Shown here: piece after piece, positions 62,141 to 64,000 of the stretch
How the letters are laid out: every line of letters starts with the position of its first letter
How positions within the stretch are numbered: position 1 is the first letter of the stretch
From: Candidatus Gottesmanbacteria bacterium
Lineage (GTDB): Bacteria > Patescibacteria > Microgenomatia > 2-02-FULL-39-11
Direction of reading: 5' to 3'
Assembly (NCBI GenBank): GCA_016186795.1
Contig: JACPKY010000002.1
Span: forward strand, 73,814-137,813
Length of the DNA: 64,000 nucleotides
Translations under genes and position numbers: made by a program
The notes under the pieces: model-generated
What the model saw: only the letters and a program-made list of their open reading frames with translations
Told to the model about the DNA's origin: nothing
The model's database searches: none

Positions 62141-62424
62141 GGAAAAAAATGTATAAAAGAAAACCTAACACTCTCTTCCGTCAAATTGGAAACGAATTCA
62201 TATTTATTGACTACGGGGAGAGCCGATTTTATTCCCTCAACATAGTTGCATCACGTATCCTACAAATGCTTGGTTCTCCTAAAGATGTTTACCAAATTTC
62301 CGAACGGGTGTCGTTGGAATTTGAAGTTCCATACAAAAAACTTCTTCAAGATATACGAAGCTTTTTGCAGGTGGCTGTTAAACGGGGTTTGGTGAAAGAA
62401 GTTTTTATTACCGAATCCGAGTAA
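62137..62424 (+). CDS. PqqD-family protein 2 (peptide-binding RRE-like domain)
   Basis: 95 residues. The pattern NEFIFIDYGESRFYSLNIVA followed by SRILQMLGSPKDVYQISERV and SFLQVAVKRGLV matches PqqD. The ATG overlaps the kinase-like stop by 4 nt, so the two are coupled. It differs enough from PqqD 1 to suggest a different partner, perhaps one for each radical SAM enzyme. Confidence 0.8.
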   Translation: MRKKMYKRKPNTLFRQIGNEFIFIDYGESRFYSLNIVASRILQMLGSPKDVYQISERVSLEFEVPYKKLLQDIRSFLQVAVKRGLVKEVFITESE

Positions 62425-63013
62425 CTGTTTCTTTGCTCATTTTACTTGTTAGAACATTTCCTACCTCTTCTATTTCTACATAATCGCCTACCGCCAGATC
62501 TTGAGCGGTTATTTCTGTAATCAATCCAGTCGTACTATCTTTTGAGTAAAAAGAAATAGAAACTTGCGAGGTTTGAACTACGTATGGGTACGTACTGGCC
62601 TTTGTTTGTGGGTCTTCAATCTGTAAGAGGAAAAAATGTTCTTTTGGTTTTCCCTGCAGTGTCACTGTGGCATCTGTATCGATTCTAGTGATTTTACCAG
62701 CAAGTGTATATGATATTGTGCCTTCCTTAACAAGCGATGCGTCAGAATTGGTAAGGACATCGGTAAGACTTCGAATAAATTCGAGTTTTCCGGCAGGATT
62801 TCCAACTGTTACGTCAGCTGGCTTTGACTGAACAACGACACTTGATTGATCAATGGAGTTAATTGGTGGTGGGGTTGGTATTGTACTTTCCTGGGGAATT
62901 CCCGGAACAAGCTTATTTCCAAAGGTGCTATTGTAATTTACGCCTGCGTATAAACCTATTTCGAAGACGATAACTAAAACAAGAAGAATAAAAACCCCGT
63001 AGAGCAGTTTCAT
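62408..63013 (-). CDS. Membrane-anchored beta-rich protein, function unknown
   Basis: 201 residues. One N-terminal transmembrane helix (about 4-26), a Pro/Thr linker, then a beta-rich domain (GTISYTLAGKITRIDTDATV; AQDLAVGDYVEIEEV) similar in design to the secreted protein at 5659-6468. Probably exposed on the outer face of the membrane. Its end overlaps PqqD 2 by 17 nt convergently. Confidence 0.5.
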   Translation of the reverse strand: MKLLYGVFILLVLVIVFEIGLYAGVNYNSTFGNKLVPGIPQESTIPTPPPINSIDQSSVVVQSKPADVTVGNPAGKLEFIRSLTDVLTNSDASLVKEGTISYTLAGKITRIDTDATVTLQGKPKEHFFLLQIEDPQTKASTYPYVVQTSQVSISFYSKDSTTGLITEITAQDLAVGDYVEIEEVGNVLTSKMSKETVTRIR

Positions 63014-63232
63014 GATATTAGTACGAGTTTAAAATCGGTGTGTTTTGAACACTTTTGAGAATTTTTGGTTTTTCGTACTTCTTTTTTGCTTTAAAGCTTC
63101 GCTGCTTTTTCATAGCAATTCATAGGTATAAAAACAGTGTATCGAGGCTTTCAACTGTTGTCAAGATGGAATTCAGAGGGTAAAATGAGCATAATACATT
63201 AGGATTTGAAATCCAGTATATACTATATTTCT

Positions 63233-64000
63233 ATGATCCGTCGCTTCAAAACGATTCATGGACTCCTCGTAGTCACCGTTCTTCTTGGGATTTTTGCTGC
63301 GGGATACTATTTTTACTTTCGAGTAAGAGAAAGCACAACAGTATTTGCTACCGTTACCATCATCAGACCGGAGGATGTTTCGACTCAGGCGCCATTTAAT
63401 TGGACTCATGACTGGATAGCCAGGGAAATAAGAGTCGGAGATCGCGAAATTTCACCTTTTGGTGAAGTGAAGGCACAGGTTTACGATGTAAATTCGTACG
63501 AAGGTGGGTTTGATGGGAGATTTGTCTATGTCGTATTGAAAATGAACACCATAAGAGATAGGAGTGGTCAGTACCTATATAAGAATAAACCTATAAGTGT
63601 AGGATCCCTTATCGATGTCAAGTTAAATTCAACAGCGTTTAAAGCATATGTTATCGCTGTTGGTAAAAATCCCCCTCAATCTACATCAAAATTACTTATC
63701 GTGAACTTATATGGAAAGCGGATTGATTGGTGGATAGCTGAGAATTTGAAACTAGGATCCGAAATTGTCGATGGAAATGGGAAAGTAATTGGCAAAATTA
63801 TTAAGTATTCCTCAGTCCCCTCTTATTCGGGAGGCATACAGACAGATCCAGATCCGCAAAAAAGAGATCTCTATCTCCAAATGAAGATTCTTGTGAGAGA
63901 TTTTCATGGGACGTACTATTTTGAAGAGGAACAAAAAGTGAAGGTTCATGAGAGACTTTTTCTCCCGTTTCGCGAACTCAATATCGAGGAGTTATTTGTT
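63233..64000 (+). CDS. Membrane-anchored protein, possibly DUF4330-like, truncated by window edge
   Basis: ATG 63233, open to the end of the window (256 codons). One N-terminal transmembrane helix (about 10-30) is followed by beta-rich segments such as EIRVGDREISPFGEV and NLKLGSEIVDGNGKVIGKII, which resemble DUF4330-type modules. A TATACT box at 63219-63224 ends 8 nt before the ATG. The function is unknown; it may belong to an adjacent envelope locus. Confidence 0.5.
   Translation, partial: MIRRFKTIHGLLVVTVLLGIFAAGYYFYFRVRESTTVFATVTIIRPEDVSTQAPFNWTHDWIAREIRVGDREISPFGEVKAQVYDVNSYEGGFDGRFVYVVLKMNTIRDRSGQYLYKNKPISVGSLIDVKLNSTAFKAYVIAVGKNPPQSTSKLLIVNLYGKRIDWWIAENLKLGSEIVDGNGKVIGKIIKYSSVPSYSGGIQTDPDPQKRDLYLQMKILVRDFHGTYYFEEEQKVKVHERLFLPFRELNIEELFV

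Noticed and set aside
51058..62424. A lasso-peptide cluster (asparagine-synthase-like, PqqD, kinase and nucleotidyltransferase genes together)
   Set aside because: The AsnB protein has the intact Cys2 glutaminase of true asparagine synthases and sits among glycosyltransferases, and no transglutaminase-like leader peptidase (B2) is visible. The 36-residue peptide also lacks a typical lasso core.
63173..63409. Minus-strand 78-codon ORF
   Set aside because: It is antisense to the longer frame from 63233, which has an anchor helix and continues to the window edge.

Overview
The window looks like a piece of a Candidate Phyla Radiation (Patescibacteria) genome, most likely Microgenomates-like. This is inferred from very tight packing (many 4-nt and longer overlaps), a large type IV pilus/pseudopilin operon beside surface-glycan genes, small or trimmed versions of core proteins (release factor 1, DNA polymerase III delta-prime), and secreted proteins with one transmembrane anchor and Pro/Thr/Ser-rich linkers. 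TGA is used as an ordinary stop, so this is not one of the UGA-glycine lineages. No marker such as 16S rRNA is present, so placement below CPR is a guess.

Layout. 0-9.2 kb is housekeeping: the end of an HtrA protease; a minus-strand run of rpmE, a release factor, a DMT transporter, hisS and an M24 peptidase; an IMPase-type phosphatase; two secreted beta-rich proteins; a metallo-hydrolase; dnaB; and tRNA-Leu(CAA). 9.2-19.4 kb is mostly plus strand: M17 aminopeptidase, MFS transporter, a divergent lgt, a DksA-type zinc finger, RluA, a KefB-type antiporter, a LytR_C protein trio, a TPR protein, yebC and a membrane protein. 19.4-20.6 kb is an unusual 1.2 kb stretch with no convincing gene, followed by a Xer-type recombinase. 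21.5-29.6 kb is minus strand: folD, gyrA, a K+-independent-type H+-pyrophosphatase, gyrB and delta-prime. 29.7-44.2 kb is the type IV pilus region (pilB, pilT, pilC, pilin, then pilD and seven prepilin-like genes), interrupted by four surface-glycan genes. 44.2-57.8 kb is an envelope region: a short transcribed leader or sRNA, a Tat-type lipoprotein with a C-terminal lectin-like fold, glycosyltransferases, an SGNH hydrolase, an asparagine-synthase-like enzyme, an O-antigen ligase-like protein and a sugar aminotransferase. 55.4-62.4 kb holds the most interesting module.

That module combines a nucleotidyltransferase of the NTP_transf_5 type, two paralogous CX3CX2C radical SAM enzymes, a QueC-like PP-loop protein, a 36-codon basic peptide gene with its own consensus promoter, two PqqD-like proteins and an HPr-kinase-like P-loop protein. 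Radical SAM plus PqqD plus a small peptide is the classic layout of a ribosomally made, post-translationally modified peptide pathway. HprK-like, PqqD and nucleotidyltransferase genes are a known trio in envelope and lasso-peptide contexts. Adding a QueC-like enzyme and twin radical SAM proteins is, to my knowledge, not a described combination; this needs database confirmation.

Two other patterns recur. Several promoters place the -10 box only 5-8 nt from the start codon, pointing to leaderless mRNAs. Five prepilin genes have leader peptides encoded by intergenic-type short repeats, some ending in a hairpin whose stem sequence differs between copies while pairing is kept.
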